Source of the DNA: Candidatus Pelagibacter sp.
Lineage (GTDB): Bacteria > Pseudomonadota > Alphaproteobacteria > Pelagibacterales > Pelagibacteraceae
NCBI GenBank assembly: GCA_028227525.1
Contig: JAOJAE010000010.1
Span: 1-38,884 of the forward strand
Length of the DNA stretch: 38,884 nt
Reading direction: 5' to 3'
Part shown: piece by piece, positions 24,331-33,718 of the stretch
Layout of the letters: every line of letters starts with the position of its first letter
Numbering within the stretch: the first letter of the stretch is position 1
Notes under the pieces: generated by a model
What the model was told of the DNA's origin: nothing
The model's input: the letters and a program-made list of their open reading frames with translations, nothing else
The model's database searches: none
Translations under genes and position numbers: made by a program

Positions 24331-25406
24331 CAGTATTTGCTATCATTTTTAACCATATCTACGTTATGAACCATGCTTTCATAAAATCCTGCTTTTGTAA
24401 TCTTAACAAAGTTTGGTTTTATTCTAAGCTTTATTATATTTTTTGAACCAAGGTAACCCATGGATGATCTAAGTCCACCAATCAATTTATAAATAATACT
24501 TTCAACATCACCTTTGTATTTAGCAAATCCTTCAACTCCTTCAGGGACATACTTAGATGTATCTTTTTGTTTAGTTTGAAAATATCTATCAGCCGATCCT
24601 TTGTTCATTGCTCCTACAGAACCCATTCCTCTAAAACTTTTAAATAATTTTCCATTTTTTTTAATTAACTTTCCTGGTGCCTCGTCTGTTCCAGCAAATA
24701 ATGATCCTATCATTACGGCATCAGCGCCTGCTGCAAATGCTTTTGCAAGATCTCCAGAATATTTAATTCCACCATCAGAAATAATTTTTACATCTTTATT
24801 TTTTAGTCCATTTCGCACTGATAAAATTGCACTCAATTGAGGAACTCCAATTCCAGCAACTAATCTCGTTGTGCAAATTGAACCAGGACCTATTCCAACT
24901 TTAATAATATCAACACCTAATTTAATTAAAAATTTAGCAGCCTCTGGCGTTGCTATATTACCAGCACATAAAGCTATTTTTTTGTTTTTAAATTTTTTTA
25001 TAAATTTAATTATCTCTCCAACTTTTTTAGTATGTCCATGAGCAGTATCAACTACTATTAAATCAACACCTTCTTTAACAATTGCTTCAGCTCTTTTGAA
25101 TTCATTTGGTCCAGCACCAACCGCTGCTCCTACTAACAGTTTTTGTTTTTTTACTTTTTTGATCTCTAAAATTTGATTTTTAATATCTAGATTTCTATGA
25201 ATTACTCCTATTCCTCCTGATTTTGCTATTGCAATCGCCATTTTACTCTCTGTAACCGTATCCATTGCAGATGATAAAAGTGGAATTTTTAGTTTAAGGT
25301 TGGGTGTTAATTGAGTGCTAGTATTAACTTCAGATGGTAAAATATCTGAATATTTTGGCGCTAACGTAACGTCGTCAAAGGTAAGTGCTTCTTTTATAGG
25401 AACCAT
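24330..25406 (-). CDS. guaB: IMP dehydrogenase lacking the CBS (Bateman) module
   Basis: The 358-residue protein oxidises IMP to XMP, the committing step to GMP. The barrel starts [20 protein letters not shown]. The NAD-binding segment contains [11 protein letters not shown], the catalytic cysteine is Cys178 in [18 protein letters not shown], the phosphate-binding [10 protein letters not shown] follows, and the flap Arg-Tyr pair is in GSADRYFQ. After [20 protein letters not shown] the sequence passes directly to [12 protein letters not shown] (near residues 70-97), exactly where other IMPDHs carry two CBS domains of about 120 residues. The reading frame is clean and the barrel is complete. 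It looks like a real domain loss, not a frameshift. It follows rlmE by 37 bases. Confidence 0.95.
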   Translation of the reverse strand: MVPIKEALTFDDVTLAPKYSDILPSEVNTSTQLTPNLKLKIPLLSSAMDTVTESKMAIAIAKSGGIGVIHRNLDIKNQILEIKKVKKQKLLVGAAVGAGPNEFKRAEAIVKEGVDLIVVDTAHGHTKKVGEIIKFIKKFKNKKIALCAGNIATPEAAKFLIKLGVDIIKVGIGPGSICTTRLVAGIGVPQLSAILSVRNGLKNKDVKIISDGGIKYSGDLAKAFAAGADAVMIGSLFAGTDEAPGKLIKKNGKLFKSFRGMGSVGAMNKGSADRYFQTKQKDTSKYVPEGVEGFAKYKGDVESIIYKLIGGLRSSMGYLGSKNIIKLRIKPNFVKITKAGFYESMVHNVDMVKNDSKY

Positions 25407-25443
25407 GATCTTTTATATACGATTCCTTTAAAAATTAAAGTCT

Positions 25444-26055
25444 CTATCTAAGTTTGCTGCAAATGATAAAACTTTCCTTAGAATCTTTTCTGCTTGATTT
25501 GGGTTTAAAAACCTTCACTTCTTTAAAATATTTTTTTCCTTCTGCGACTATTTCGTTAAATGTTCCACCCAAAAATATTTTAGAAACAAAAAAACCATTA
25601 CCTTTCAACAAATTTTTTGCAAATAACATTGCTTCAATGCATAATTCACCAGTTTGAATTGAGTCTATATTTTTGATTCCAGTAGTATTTACAGCCATAT
25701 CCGACATAACAACATCTACTTTTGTATTAATATGTTTTCTAATTTCATTTTGAATACTTTCTTCTGTAAAATCACCCTGTATTTGAACAGTATTCCCTAT
25801 AGGCTCCATTTTTTTCAAGTCTATTGAAATTAATCTTCCATTTTTTGCAGCTTTAACTGCATATTGTGACCAGCTTCCTGGAGCGGCTCCGATATCTATA
25901 ATTGAAAGTCCACCTTTGAAAATTTTAAATTTTTCGTCTATTTCGATTAATTTATATGCAGATCTAGCTCTATAACCATCAACTTTTGATTGTCTAACAA
26001 AGGTATCTCTCCTTTGTTTATTGACCCAATTTTTAGAAATTTTATTTTTTTTCAA
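25444..26055 (-). CDS. rlmE: 23S rRNA 2'-O-ribose methyltransferase RlmE (FtsJ)
   Basis: The 203-residue protein belongs to the RrmJ/FtsJ family, which methylates the 2'-O of a uridine in the A loop of 23S rRNA. The K-D-K-E catalytic tetrad can be traced as a lysine in ARSAYKLIEID, the aspartate in VVMSDMAVNTTG, the lysine in FFVSKIFLGG and the glutamate in SKESFIICSK. The SAM-binding motif is IDIGAAPGSWSQYA. The length matches the bacterial family (about 209). Its start abuts the stop of the glycosyltransferase-like gene, so both are on the same transcript. Confidence 0.94.
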   Translation of the reverse strand: MKKNKISKNWVNKQRRDTFVRQSKVDGYRARSAYKLIEIDEKFKIFKGGLSIIDIGAAPGSWSQYAVKAAKNGRLISIDLKKMEPIGNTVQIQGDFTEESIQNEIRKHINTKVDVVMSDMAVNTTGIKNIDSIQTGELCIEAMLFAKNLLKGNGFFVSKIFLGGTFNEIVAEGKKYFKEVKVFKPKSSRKDSKESFIICSKLR

Positions 26056-26955
26056 TTAATTATTAAATCGTAATTTTCTATCAATTATTTTGCCATCAAT
26101 AGTTTCTATTTTTGATATATAGTTTTTATCATTTCTTATCTGATCATTATTTTTACCTGCAAAATGTACAATGCCAATTTCATGATTAGGAAGATATGGT
26201 TCAACCAAAGTTTCTCTTTCGGTATCATATTTCATTCCTGATATATGTGTCCAATTGCAATAAGCTGGCAAAATTTCTACAGATAGATTGTCACAATATA
26301 TTGTTATGTTCATTGCAATCTGTTCTGATCCCCAAATTTTTCCTGCCTTTAATGCAATTTTTAAATTTTTTTGCCAAACATCCCAGTGAGAGGCATTAGC
26401 TTCTAATGCAAATACACCTATATTCAAATGAGGTTTTAAGGCTACTTGTCTTGCAATTTTTTCAGAAAATCCAGATGATTTTGCATGTTTATAATTTTGA
26501 GATTTTATTCTAGCAAAACTACCTAAAAACCATTCAGCTCTTAAAACTCGTCCATAAGCTCTGTCTGCTGATGTTGCAATAGAAAGTTTGTTATTTTCAC
26601 ATCCTTTAAAGTACAATTCAATCGCTTCCCATGAATTGACCCAAGCATCAGCATCGATCCATAAATATTTTTTATAATTAGGAAAATATTTTGGAAGAAA
26701 TGCTCTTGATACTTGGCTTTTTAACCACTCTCTACCTTTAATTTTAAAATTCGGAACTTCTATATCCCAATCAGCAGGTTTTATTTCATCAACTTTTTTT
26801 GCTAGAATAGACTTTTGATCATCAGTCAATCCTGCATCCATTATACAAATTTCAGTATTATTACTCTCTTTAAAGCGTTTTATAGAGTCCACTAACTCAT
26901 TAAGTAATTCAAAATAATTAGAGTCTGCAAGAGATATTATTACATTTTCTTTCAT
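26056..26955 (-). CDS. Glycosyltransferase-like protein (family 8-like fold)
   Basis: The 299-residue protein looks like a nucleotide-sugar glycosyltransferase of the GT-A fold. It begins NVIISLADSNYFELLNELVD, continues TEICIMDAGLTDDQKS and has a DxD motif at Asp101 and Asp103 in YLWIDADAWV, which would bind the metal and nucleotide sugar. Later segments include PHLNIGVFALEA and IWGSEQIAMNITIY, and the C-terminal IVHFAGKNN is the kind of His-rich tail seen in GT8 enzymes. No signal peptide is visible, so it should act in the cytoplasm. It shares a base with the pssA stop (TAATG) and abuts rlmE. This position inside a phospholipid synthesis operon hints at a lipid or surface-glycan acceptor, but that is inference. 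The exact family and the sugar are unknown. Confidence 0.7.
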   Translation of the reverse strand: MKENVIISLADSNYFELLNELVDSIKRFKESNNTEICIMDAGLTDDQKSILAKKVDEIKPADWDIEVPNFKIKGREWLKSQVSRAFLPKYFPNYKKYLWIDADAWVNSWEAIELYFKGCENNKLSIATSADRAYGRVLRAEWFLGSFARIKSQNYKHAKSSGFSEKIARQVALKPHLNIGVFALEANASHWDVWQKNLKIALKAGKIWGSEQIAMNITIYCDNLSVEILPAYCNWTHISGMKYDTERETLVEPYLPNHEIGIVHFAGKNNDQIRNDKNYISKIETIDGKIIDRKLRFNN

Positions 26956-27761
26956 TACAATACATCTTCTAAATCATCGTCATCTTCAGGAAAATTTTTA
27001 TTCAGATTTTGTTTTTTTAATTTTTGATAATGAAAAAAACTAATTGGTAGCATTGTTAAGTAAATAATTGAGCTTATTGCTATAACATTAAAAGGATAGA
27101 TTAGCAGTAGTCCAAAAAATAATATTATTCCAAACAATAAAAAAATAGTTGTTTTTCTTTGAATAACAATTTTTTTAAATGAATAGCTTGGAAATTTACT
27201 TATTAATAATAAAGAAGTTATGACAAAAAAAGCTGGCACAACAATATTATAATTAATCAAGATATAATCAAAATTTGTTAAACTTATGATTAAAGGTGTT
27301 AAAACTAAAATACCCCCAGCTGGCGAAGGAACACCTTCAAAAAAATTATCTCTCCAAGAAGGTTCTTGGTTTGAATTAATATTAAATCTTGCTAACCTTA
27401 ATGCTACACAAATTACATAAATTAAACATACTAACCATCCAAATCTACCTAATGTATTTAACTTCCAAAAATACATAATAAATGCTGGCGCTACACCAAA
27501 GCTAATCATATCAGTTAAAGAGTCTAATTCTTTTCCTACTTTTGAGGTTCCTTTTATCAATCTTGCTATTCTACCATCTAAGCCATCGATAATTGCTGCT
27601 AAAATTATTGCTAGAATTGCAAATTCAAATTTTCCATCTAGTGCAAATCTTATTGAAGTTAATCCAATGCAAACTCCGATTAAAGTAAGCATATTAGGTA
27701 AAATCATTCTAGCATTTTTTTTATCAGCTATAATTTTTAAGTTATTCTTGGGCTGTTCCAT
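26955..27761 (-). CDS. pssA: CDP-diacylglycerol-serine O-phosphatidyltransferase
   Basis: The 268-residue membrane protein has the CDP-alcohol phosphotransferase motif D59-x2-D62-G63-x2-A66-R67-x8-G76-x3-D80-x3-D84, read as DGLDGRIARL and then VGKELDSLTD. This enzyme joins CDP-diacylglycerol and serine to phosphatidylserine. About seven membrane segments follow, with a hydrophilic acidic C-terminus (FPEDDDDLEDVL). It precedes psd in the pathway, and its start lies three bases after the psd stop, so the two steps to phosphatidylethanolamine are in one operon. The N-terminal hydrophilic segment (KNNLKIIADKKNARM) is normal for the family. Confidence 0.94.
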   Translation of the reverse strand: MEQPKNNLKIIADKKNARMILPNMLTLIGVCIGLTSIRFALDGKFEFAILAIILAAIIDGLDGRIARLIKGTSKVGKELDSLTDMISFGVAPAFIMYFWKLNTLGRFGWLVCLIYVICVALRLARFNINSNQEPSWRDNFFEGVPSPAGGILVLTPLIISLTNFDYILINYNIVVPAFFVITSLLLISKFPSYSFKKIVIQRKTTIFLLFGIILFFGLLLIYPFNVIAISSIIYLTMLPISFFHYQKLKKQNLNKNFPEDDDDLEDVL

Positions 27762-27764
27762 TTT

Positions 27765-28412
27765 TTATTTTTTAGCCAATAAAGTCTCACCAGAAATTGT
27801 TTTTTGGCCAACTTTAACTAATGGTTCATAGTTTTCATAATAAACATCTGCTCGACTTCCAAATCTTATCATTCCAATTCTATCACCTTGATTAAGCTCT
27901 TGACCATTATCTGTTTCGCATACAATTCTTCTTGCTATTAGTCCTGCTATTTGAACTACAATTATATCGTTTCCACTTTTATCTTTTAACTTATAATAAT
28001 TTCTCTCGTTATCTTCACTTGCTTTATCTAAAGATGCATTAAAAAATTTTCCAGGTTTATATAAAATTTCTTCAACTTTTCCTGAACAAGGTGTTCTGTT
28101 TACATGGCAATCAAAAACATTCATGAATATACTTATTTTTTTAAACTTTTTATTATCTAGACCAACTTCTCTTGGTCCATCAACTTCTTCGACCTTTATC
28201 ACTTCACCATCGGCTGGACTGACTAGATAATTGTCATCTTCAATTATAACTCTTTCAGGATCTCTAAAAAAATAATAAACCCAAACAGTCAATAGCAATC
28301 CGATTGTTCCTAAAAAACCACTTATGAATAATAAAACAAGTGTAACAAATCCTGCTATGACTAAAAACTTATAGCCTTCTGTGTGTATCGGTGGAAATAT
28401 CTTGCTAAACAT
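27765..28412 (-). CDS. psd: Phosphatidylserine decarboxylase (short, PSD-A type)
   Basis: The 215-residue protein converts phosphatidylserine to phosphatidylethanolamine. It is a self-cleaving pyruvoyl enzyme. The cleavage site is Gly185-Ser186 in MIRFGSRADVYYE, and the probable catalytic residues are Asp68 in SPADGE and His103 in CHVNRTPCSG. Two N-terminal hydrophobic segments anchor it in the membrane. The RFGSR motif and small size mark the short PSD class. It is the first gene of the minus-strand run psd-pssA-glycosyltransferase-rlmE-guaB-TPR-guaA-gloA-panB. The promoter must lie in the 77-base gap shared with icd. Confidence 0.95.
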   Translation of the reverse strand: MFSKIFPPIHTEGYKFLVIAGFVTLVLLFISGFLGTIGLLLTVWVYYFFRDPERVIIEDDNYLVSPADGEVIKVEEVDGPREVGLDNKKFKKISIFMNVFDCHVNRTPCSGKVEEILYKPGKFFNASLDKASEDNERNYYKLKDKSGNDIIVVQIAGLIARRIVCETDNGQELNQGDRIGMIRFGSRADVYYENYEPLVKVGQKTISGETLLAKK

Positions 28413-28422
28413 ATTCTTCTAT

Positions 28423-28450
28423 TTGCTAATTTTTGATTAATATGTATATA
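28423..28450 (+). promoter_or_regulatory. Probable sigma-70 promoter for icd
   Basis: The 77-base gap between psd and icd contains TTGCTA (28423-28428), a 16-base spacer and TATATA (28445-28450), upstream of the icd ATG at 28490. The -35 hexamer and spacing are the same as those I propose for recA. The opposite strand must also hold the psd promoter in this gap, but I see no clear match for it. Confidence 0.4.
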
Positions 28451-28489
28451 AACCAATCAAATTCAATTAATAAGATAAATTTAATTTAA

Positions 28490-29704
28490 ATGAGTAAAAT
28501 CAAGGTAAATAACCCTGTTGTAGAGCTAGATGGTGATGAAATGACTCGTATCATATGGGAGTTCATCAAAAATAAGCTAATACTTCCATATCTGGATCTT
28601 AGTATTGAATATTACGATCTTGGAATGAAAAGCCGAGATAATACAGATGATCAAATCACTATAGATTCAGCAAATGCCATAAAAAAAATTGGTGTTGGTA
28701 TTAAATGTGCAACAATTACTCCTGATGAAGCAAGAGTTGAAGAATTTGATTTAAAAAAAATGTGGAGATCTCCTAATGGGACTATAAGAAATATTATTGG
28801 AGGTACAGTATTCAGAGAGCCGATTATTTGCAAAAATATTCCTAAACTTGTTCCTTCATGGACTGATCCTGTAGTTATTGGAAGACATGCTTTTGGAGAT
28901 CAATATAGAGCAACAGATTTTAAAGTGCCAGGTAAAGGAAAGATGGAGATAAAATGGACCTCGGAAGATGGTAAAGAAGAAATTAAACACGAAGTATTTA
29001 ATTTTACAGGTCCTGGTGTAGCACTATCAATGTATAATTTAGACAAATCCATCGAAGACTTTGCAAGGTCTTGTTTTAGTTATGGTCTAATGAAAAAATG
29101 GCCTGTCTATATGTCAACAAAAAATACAATTCTAAAGCAATACGATGGTAGATTTAAAGATATTTTTCAAGAAATTTTTGAAAAAGAATACAAAGCTGAT
29201 TTTGATAAAAACAACTTAACTTATGAACACAGATTAATTGATGACATGGTTGCATGTGCAATGAAATGGAGTGGAAAATATATTTGGGCATGTAAGAATT
29301 ATGATGGTGATGTTCAGTCTGATACAATGGCACAAGGTTATGGATCGTTAGGTTTAATGACAAGTACATTGCTAACACCTGATGGAAAAGTAATGGAGGC
29401 TGAAGCTGCTCATGGAACAGTTACAAGACATTACAGAATGCATCAGCAAGGTAAAGAGACTTCAACAAACCCTATAGCATCTATTTTTGCATGGACAAGA
29501 GGATTGGCGCACAGAGGAAAATTAGATAACAATAATGAACTAATTAAATTTGCACACACCCTTGAAAGAGTTTGTATCGAATGTGTAGAAAATGGCGCAA
29601 TGACAAAAGACTTGGCAATTCTTATTGGTCCATCAAGTAAATATTTGACTACCAATCAATTCTTAGATGAGATTGATGGCAATCTAAAAAAGAAATTAAA
29701 TTAA
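28490..29704 (+). CDS. icd: Isocitrate dehydrogenase, NADP-dependent, eukaryote-like type
   Basis: The 404-residue enzyme converts isocitrate to 2-oxoglutarate in the TCA cycle. The N-terminus [19 protein letters not shown], the segment [20 protein letters not shown] (isocitrate-binding Ser and Arg residues), [18 protein letters not shown], and the late [14 protein letters not shown] with [13 protein letters not shown] match the homodimeric NADP-IDH subfamily found in mitochondria and alphaproteobacteria, not the E. coli type. The length is normal. Its stop overlaps the alaS stop region by nine bases in convergent orientation, so no terminator fits between the two coding regions. Confidence 0.96.
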   Translation: MSKIKVNNPVVELDGDEMTRIIWEFIKNKLILPYLDLSIEYYDLGMKSRDNTDDQITIDSANAIKKIGVGIKCATITPDEARVEEFDLKKMWRSPNGTIRNIIGGTVFREPIICKNIPKLVPSWTDPVVIGRHAFGDQYRATDFKVPGKGKMEIKWTSEDGKEEIKHEVFNFTGPGVALSMYNLDKSIEDFARSCFSYGLMKKWPVYMSTKNTILKQYDGRFKDIFQEIFEKEYKADFDKNNLTYEHRLIDDMVACAMKWSGKYIWACKNYDGDVQSDTMAQGYGSLGLMTSTLLTPDGKVMEAEAAHGTVTRHYRMHQQGKETSTNPIASIFAWTRGLAHRGKLDNNNELIKFAHTLERVCIECVENGAMTKDLAILIGPSSKYLTTNQFLDEIDGNLKKKLN

Positions 29705-32362
29705 AGTCTTAAGTTTCTCAAAAGCTTCGTCAATTTTTGATTGATCTTGGCCACCAGCTTGAGCAAAATCTTTTCTACCCCCACCTCCTTGACCTCCAAT
29801 AATCTCTGATCCTACTTTAACAAACTTAACTGCATCAAATTTTTCTGTTAAACCGTCAGTCACACCAACTGCAATACCAACTTTATCATCTTTGCTTGCA
29901 AAAACTATTACAACGCCATCTTTTAATTCTTTTTTTCCTTTATCGACAAGTTTTCTTAATTCTTTAGGTGGTAATCCATCAACTTTCTGAAGTCTTAACT
30001 TAACTCCATTAATTTCTTCGTCTTGGATTATGTTTTTTGATTTATCTTCTAAAATTGAATTAACAGAAATTGTTTCTAGCTGCTTAGATAAATTTTTGAT
30101 TAATGTTTTTTGATCTGATTGATCTAAGTTTGGCTTTCCACCTAACTTAGTTATTTGTTCACTTAATTCTTGGATCTGCTCATCATTTTTTTCAGAAGAA
30201 ATATTAGATAGTTTTTCTTTATTATTTAAATAGTCCTCTAATTGCTTGTCTCTTAGCGCTTCAATTCTTCTAACACCTGCTGCAATTGAGGATTGGCTAA
30301 TTATCTTAAACTTACCAATATCACCCGTATTTTTAACGTGTGTACCTCCACAAAGCTCCGTTGAAAAATAGTTACCTTCATCATCACCCATTGATAAAAC
30401 TCTAACTTCGTCTCCATACTTTTCTCCAAATAGAGCTAAAGCACCATTTTCAACAGCCTCATCTGGTGTCATCAAACGAGTTTTTACATCTGATTTTTTT
30501 TTAACCATTGAATTTACAAAATTTTCTATTTTATCGATTTCTTCTGTTGGGATTGGCTTCATATGACTAAAATCAAACCTTAATCGACTTGGTTCAACCA
30601 AAGAACCTTTTTGAGTTACATGATCACCTAACACTCTTCTTAAAGACTCGTGCAATAAATGAGTTGCTGAGTGGTAAGCTCTTGTGTCATCTCTTCTTTT
30701 AATATCTATTTTTAACTCAACACTATCATTTATCTTTATTGATCCACTTATCACTTTTCCATAATGCACAAAAAGATCTCCTAATTTCTTTTGAACATCT
30801 GTTACTTCAAACTTAAAATTATTTGAAATAATTTCACCTGTATCACCTACTTGACCTCCAGACTCTCCATAAAATGGGGTTTGGTTGACAATGATCATAC
30901 CTTCGTCATTTTCCTTTAACTCACTCACCTCTTTATTATCTGATAACAATGATAAAACTACTCCCTCTGCTTGGTTGGTCTCGTAACCTAAAAATTCTGT
31001 TGCACCTAATTTATCTTTTATTCCAAACCAAATATCTTCAACTGCAGAATCTCCTGATCCTTTCCAATTTTTTTTAGCAAGTTCTCTACTTTCTTTCATT
31101 AAAGATTGAAATTTTTCCGTATCAATTGACATTGATTTGTTTCTTAAAATATCTTCTGTAAGATCTAATGGAAATCCATAAGTGTCATATAATTTAAATG
31201 CTACTTCACCTGGTAAAACTTTATCTATTTTTGAAATCTCTTCATTTAAAATTTTAATTCCACGATCTAGAAGAACTAAAAATTTTTCTTCTTCCATTCT
31301 TAAAGTTTCTTTAATTAAAGATTCTGCTCGAACAAGCTCAGGATAATTACCTGACATTTCATTTTTAAGTGTATCAAACAAATTGAAAAAAACAGGCTCC
31401 TTAGATCCAAGTAAATGGGAGTGTCTCATTCCTCTTCTCATTATTCTTCTAAGCACATAACCTCTTCCTTCATTTGATGGCAGAACACCTTCTGCAATTA
31501 AAAATGCACTAGCTCTTAAGTGATCAGCTATAACTCTAAAACTTGATTGATTAGTTTGGTCTTGTTTTATTTTAATAATATCTGATGCAGAGCTTATTAT
31601 TTTTTTGAAATGATCTGTTTCATAATTATCATGTGTACCTTGAAGCAATGCTGCAATTCTTTCCAACCCCATACCAGTATCAACAGATGGTTTTGGAAGA
31701 TCTATTCTTTTATCTTTAGAGATTTGTTCAAATTGCATAAATACTAAATTCCATATTTCAATAAAACGATTTCCATCTTCTTCTTTAGTCCCCGGTAATC
31801 CTCCCTCTAGATGATCTCCATGATCATAAAAGATTTCAGAACATGGCCCACAAGGACCAGTTTCACCCATTGACCAAAAATTGTCGGATGTTGCTATTCG
31901 AATAATTCTATCATCACTAAAACCTGCAATTTTCTTCCAAAAATTGAAGGCTTCATCATCTTCATGAAAAACTGTTACATAAAGTTTGTTTTTGTCTATA
32001 CCAAAATCTTTAGTGATCAAATCCCAAGCATAGTGAATTGCTTGTTCTTTAAAGTAATCTCCAAATGAAAAGTTTCCTAACATTTCAAAGAACGTATGAT
32101 GCCTTGGTGTGTAACCTACATTTTCTAAATCATTATGTTTTCCACCTGCTCTTACACACTTTTGTGAAGTGGTAGCTCTTTGATAATCTCTCTTTTCTAA
32201 ACCGGTAAATACATTCTTAAATTGTACCATTCCAGAATTAGCAAACATTAAGGTTGGATCATTATTGGGAACTAAGTTGCTAGACTCAACAATCTTATGA
32301 TCATTCTTCTCAAAATATTTTAAGAATGTGTTCCTTATTTCGTTTAAAGATTTGTCAGCCAT
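29696..32362 (-). CDS. alaS: Alanine-tRNA ligase
   Basis: The 888-residue protein charges tRNA-Ala and proofreads mischarged serine or glycine. The catalytic domain starts with [20 protein letters not shown] and contains [14 protein letters not shown] and [15 protein letters not shown]. The editing domain has the zinc-site [11 protein letters not shown] and [15 protein letters not shown] motifs. The C-terminal domain ends in the glycine-rich [18 protein letters not shown]. All expected domains are present and the length is normal. The 3' end overlaps the end of icd by nine bases. It starts about 50 bases after the recA terminator, so it has its own promoter there, though none is obvious. Confidence 0.97.
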   Translation of the reverse strand: MADKSLNEIRNTFLKYFEKNDHKIVESSNLVPNNDPTLMFANSGMVQFKNVFTGLEKRDYQRATTSQKCVRAGGKHNDLENVGYTPRHHTFFEMLGNFSFGDYFKEQAIHYAWDLITKDFGIDKNKLYVTVFHEDDEAFNFWKKIAGFSDDRIIRIATSDNFWSMGETGPCGPCSEIFYDHGDHLEGGLPGTKEEDGNRFIEIWNLVFMQFEQISKDKRIDLPKPSVDTGMGLERIAALLQGTHDNYETDHFKKIISSASDIIKIKQDQTNQSSFRVIADHLRASAFLIAEGVLPSNEGRGYVLRRIMRRGMRHSHLLGSKEPVFFNLFDTLKNEMSGNYPELVRAESLIKETLRMEEEKFLVLLDRGIKILNEEISKIDKVLPGEVAFKLYDTYGFPLDLTEDILRNKSMSIDTEKFQSLMKESRELAKKNWKGSGDSAVEDIWFGIKDKLGATEFLGYETNQAEGVVLSLLSDNKEVSELKENDEGMIIVNQTPFYGESGGQVGDTGEIISNNFKFEVTDVQKKLGDLFVHYGKVISGSIKINDSVELKIDIKRRDDTRAYHSATHLLHESLRRVLGDHVTQKGSLVEPSRLRFDFSHMKPIPTEEIDKIENFVNSMVKKKSDVKTRLMTPDEAVENGALALFGEKYGDEVRVLSMGDDEGNYFSTELCGGTHVKNTGDIGKFKIISQSSIAAGVRRIEALRDKQLEDYLNNKEKLSNISSEKNDEQIQELSEQITKLGGKPNLDQSDQKTLIKNLSKQLETISVNSILEDKSKNIIQDEEINGVKLRLQKVDGLPPKELRKLVDKGKKELKDGVVIVFASKDDKVGIAVGVTDGLTEKFDAVKFVKVGSEIIGGQGGGGRKDFAQAGGQDQSKIDEAFEKLKTLI

Positions 32363-32410
32363 ATTTTTAAAATACAGCTTTTTTATTCTATGTCTAGATA
32401 ACAGTAAGGG

Positions 32411-32439
32411 AAAAAAGGCGCTTATATTAAGCGCCTTTT
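32411..32439 (-). terminator. Intrinsic terminator after recA
   Basis: An 11-base-pair hairpin made of AAAAGGCGCTT (32413-32423) and AAGCGCCTTTT (32429-32439), with a five-base loop, lies about 24 bases past the recA stop. On the minus strand it ends in a run of six T (32416-32411). This direction makes it a recA terminator rather than an alaS leader element. Confidence 0.88.
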
Positions 32440-32462
32440 AATAATTAAAGATGACCTATTAA

Positions 32463-33611
32463 TTAATTCTTTTTAGGAGGTGTTACTTCCTCTTTTATTG
32501 CTACTTCTGGATCTTCAATTTGATCTTTTGCAGCTTTTTCTGGGTCAAGAGGATTTCCTTCAATTTTTTTTGCTATAACTCCAGCTTTTTCTCTTATCGA
32601 CATTTCTATTTCAGCTGCAATATTAGGATTTTCCTCTAAATAAATCTTAGCATTTTCACGACCTTGTCCAATTTTTTCTCCTTTATATGCATACCAAGCA
32701 CCAGCTTTTTCAACTACTCCAGCTTTTGCCCCAAGGTCAACTAGTTCACCAACTTTGCTAATACCTTTTCCATACATTAAATCAAACTCTACTACTTTAA
32801 ATGGAGGTGCTACTTTATTTTTAACCACTTTAACTCTAGTTGAGTTACCAATAATCTCGTCACCATTTTTAATTGCTCCAATTCTTCTAATATCCATTCT
32901 CACAGATGAGTAAAATTTAAGAGCATTTCCGCCTGAAGTAGTTTCTGGACTTCCAAACATTACTCCAATTTTCATTCTAATCTGGTTAATAAAAATCATC
33001 ATAGTATTAGTGCTTGAGATTGAACCTGTTAATTTTCTCAAAGCTTGACTCATTAATCTTGATTGAAGACCAACATGATGATCTCCCATTTCTCCTTCAA
33101 TTTCTGCTCGAGGAGTTAATGCTGCAACTGAGTCAACAACAATTACAGAAATTGATCCTGATTTAACTAGTGTATCAGCTATTTCTAAAGCTTGTTCGCC
33201 TGTATCAGGTTGTGAAATTAATAATTCCTCAGTATCTACACCAAGTTTTTTTGCATAAACTGGATCTAATGCGTGCTCTGCATCAACAAATGCACAAATC
33301 CCACCAGCTTTTTGAGCTTCAGCAACAACTTGTAGTGCTAATGTAGTTTTTCCAGAAGATTCTGGTCCATAAACTTCAACAACTCTTCCTTTTGGCAAAC
33401 CACCTATTCCAAGCGCTATGTCTAAGCTTAAAGATCCTGTTGATACCGACTCAACATCCATTGCTCTTCTTTGGCCAAGCTTCATTACAGAACCTTTTCC
33501 AAAATTGTCAGTAATTTGTGCTATTGCAGCATCTAATGCTTTATTTTTTTCGTTACCTTCTGCTTGTTGCGCTTTTGTAGTTTTAACTACTTTTAAGTTG
33601 TTTTTAGTCAT
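32463..33611 (-). CDS. recA: Recombinase RecA
   Basis: The 382-residue protein is the DNA strand-exchange and SOS co-protease protein. The Walker A motif is GPESSGKT (residues 82-89). The core stretches [34 protein letters not shown] and [17 protein letters not shown] are nearly universal, and the Walker B region is [14 protein letters not shown]-binding loops are present at [15 protein letters not shown] and [22 protein letters not shown]. The N-terminal extension of about 20 residues before the first helix and the acidic C-terminus ([17 protein letters not shown]) are normal. The upstream gap carries a promoter with an overlapping LexA-like box, so the gene is probably SOS-inducible. Confidence 0.98.
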   Translation of the reverse strand: MTKNNLKVVKTTKAQQAEGNEKNKALDAAIAQITDNFGKGSVMKLGQRRAMDVESVSTGSLSLDIALGIGGLPKGRVVEVYGPESSGKTTLALQVVAEAQKAGGICAFVDAEHALDPVYAKKLGVDTEELLISQPDTGEQALEIADTLVKSGSISVIVVDSVAALTPRAEIEGEMGDHHVGLQSRLMSQALRKLTGSISSTNTMMIFINQIRMKIGVMFGSPETTSGGNALKFYSSVRMDIRRIGAIKNGDEIIGNSTRVKVVKNKVAPPFKVVEFDLMYGKGISKVGELVDLGAKAGVVEKAGAWYAYKGEKIGQGRENAKIYLEENPNIAAEIEMSIREKAGVIAKKIEGNPLDPEKAAKDQIEDPEVAIKEEVTPPKKN

Positions 33612-33657
33612 TTTTAGCCTTTTTTATTAATATTTTTAACTCTCGAATCATGGATTA

Positions 33658-33685
33658 AATGTACACATTTTGTTCTCATTAGCAA
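33658..33685 (-). promoter_or_regulatory. recA promoter with LexA-type SOS box
   Basis: On the minus strand TTGCTA (33685-33680) and TACATT (33663-33658), with a 16-base spacer, form a good sigma-70 promoter about 47 bases before the recA start. Within it, plus-strand bases 33661-33675 read GTAC-N7-GTTC, one base off the alphaproteobacterial LexA consensus GTTC-N7-GTTC. The box covers the spacer and overlaps the -10, which is the expected position for repression. The perfect box before umuDC supports this reading. Confidence 0.65.
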
Positions 33686-33718
33686 TATATTAATTTTTAG
33701 GGCTAAAAAAACAAATAA

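Noticed and set aside
24330..25406. guaB as a broken gene
   Set aside because: The frame is intact, all catalytic residues are present and the gap falls precisely on the CBS module, so domain loss is more likely than damage.
33695..33708. Short inverted repeat TTTTTAG-CTAAAAA after tolC as a terminator
   Set aside because: The stem is almost only A and T with a two-base loop, and no T-run follows on the tolC strand. It is unlikely to terminate transcription and may be chance in AT-rich DNA.
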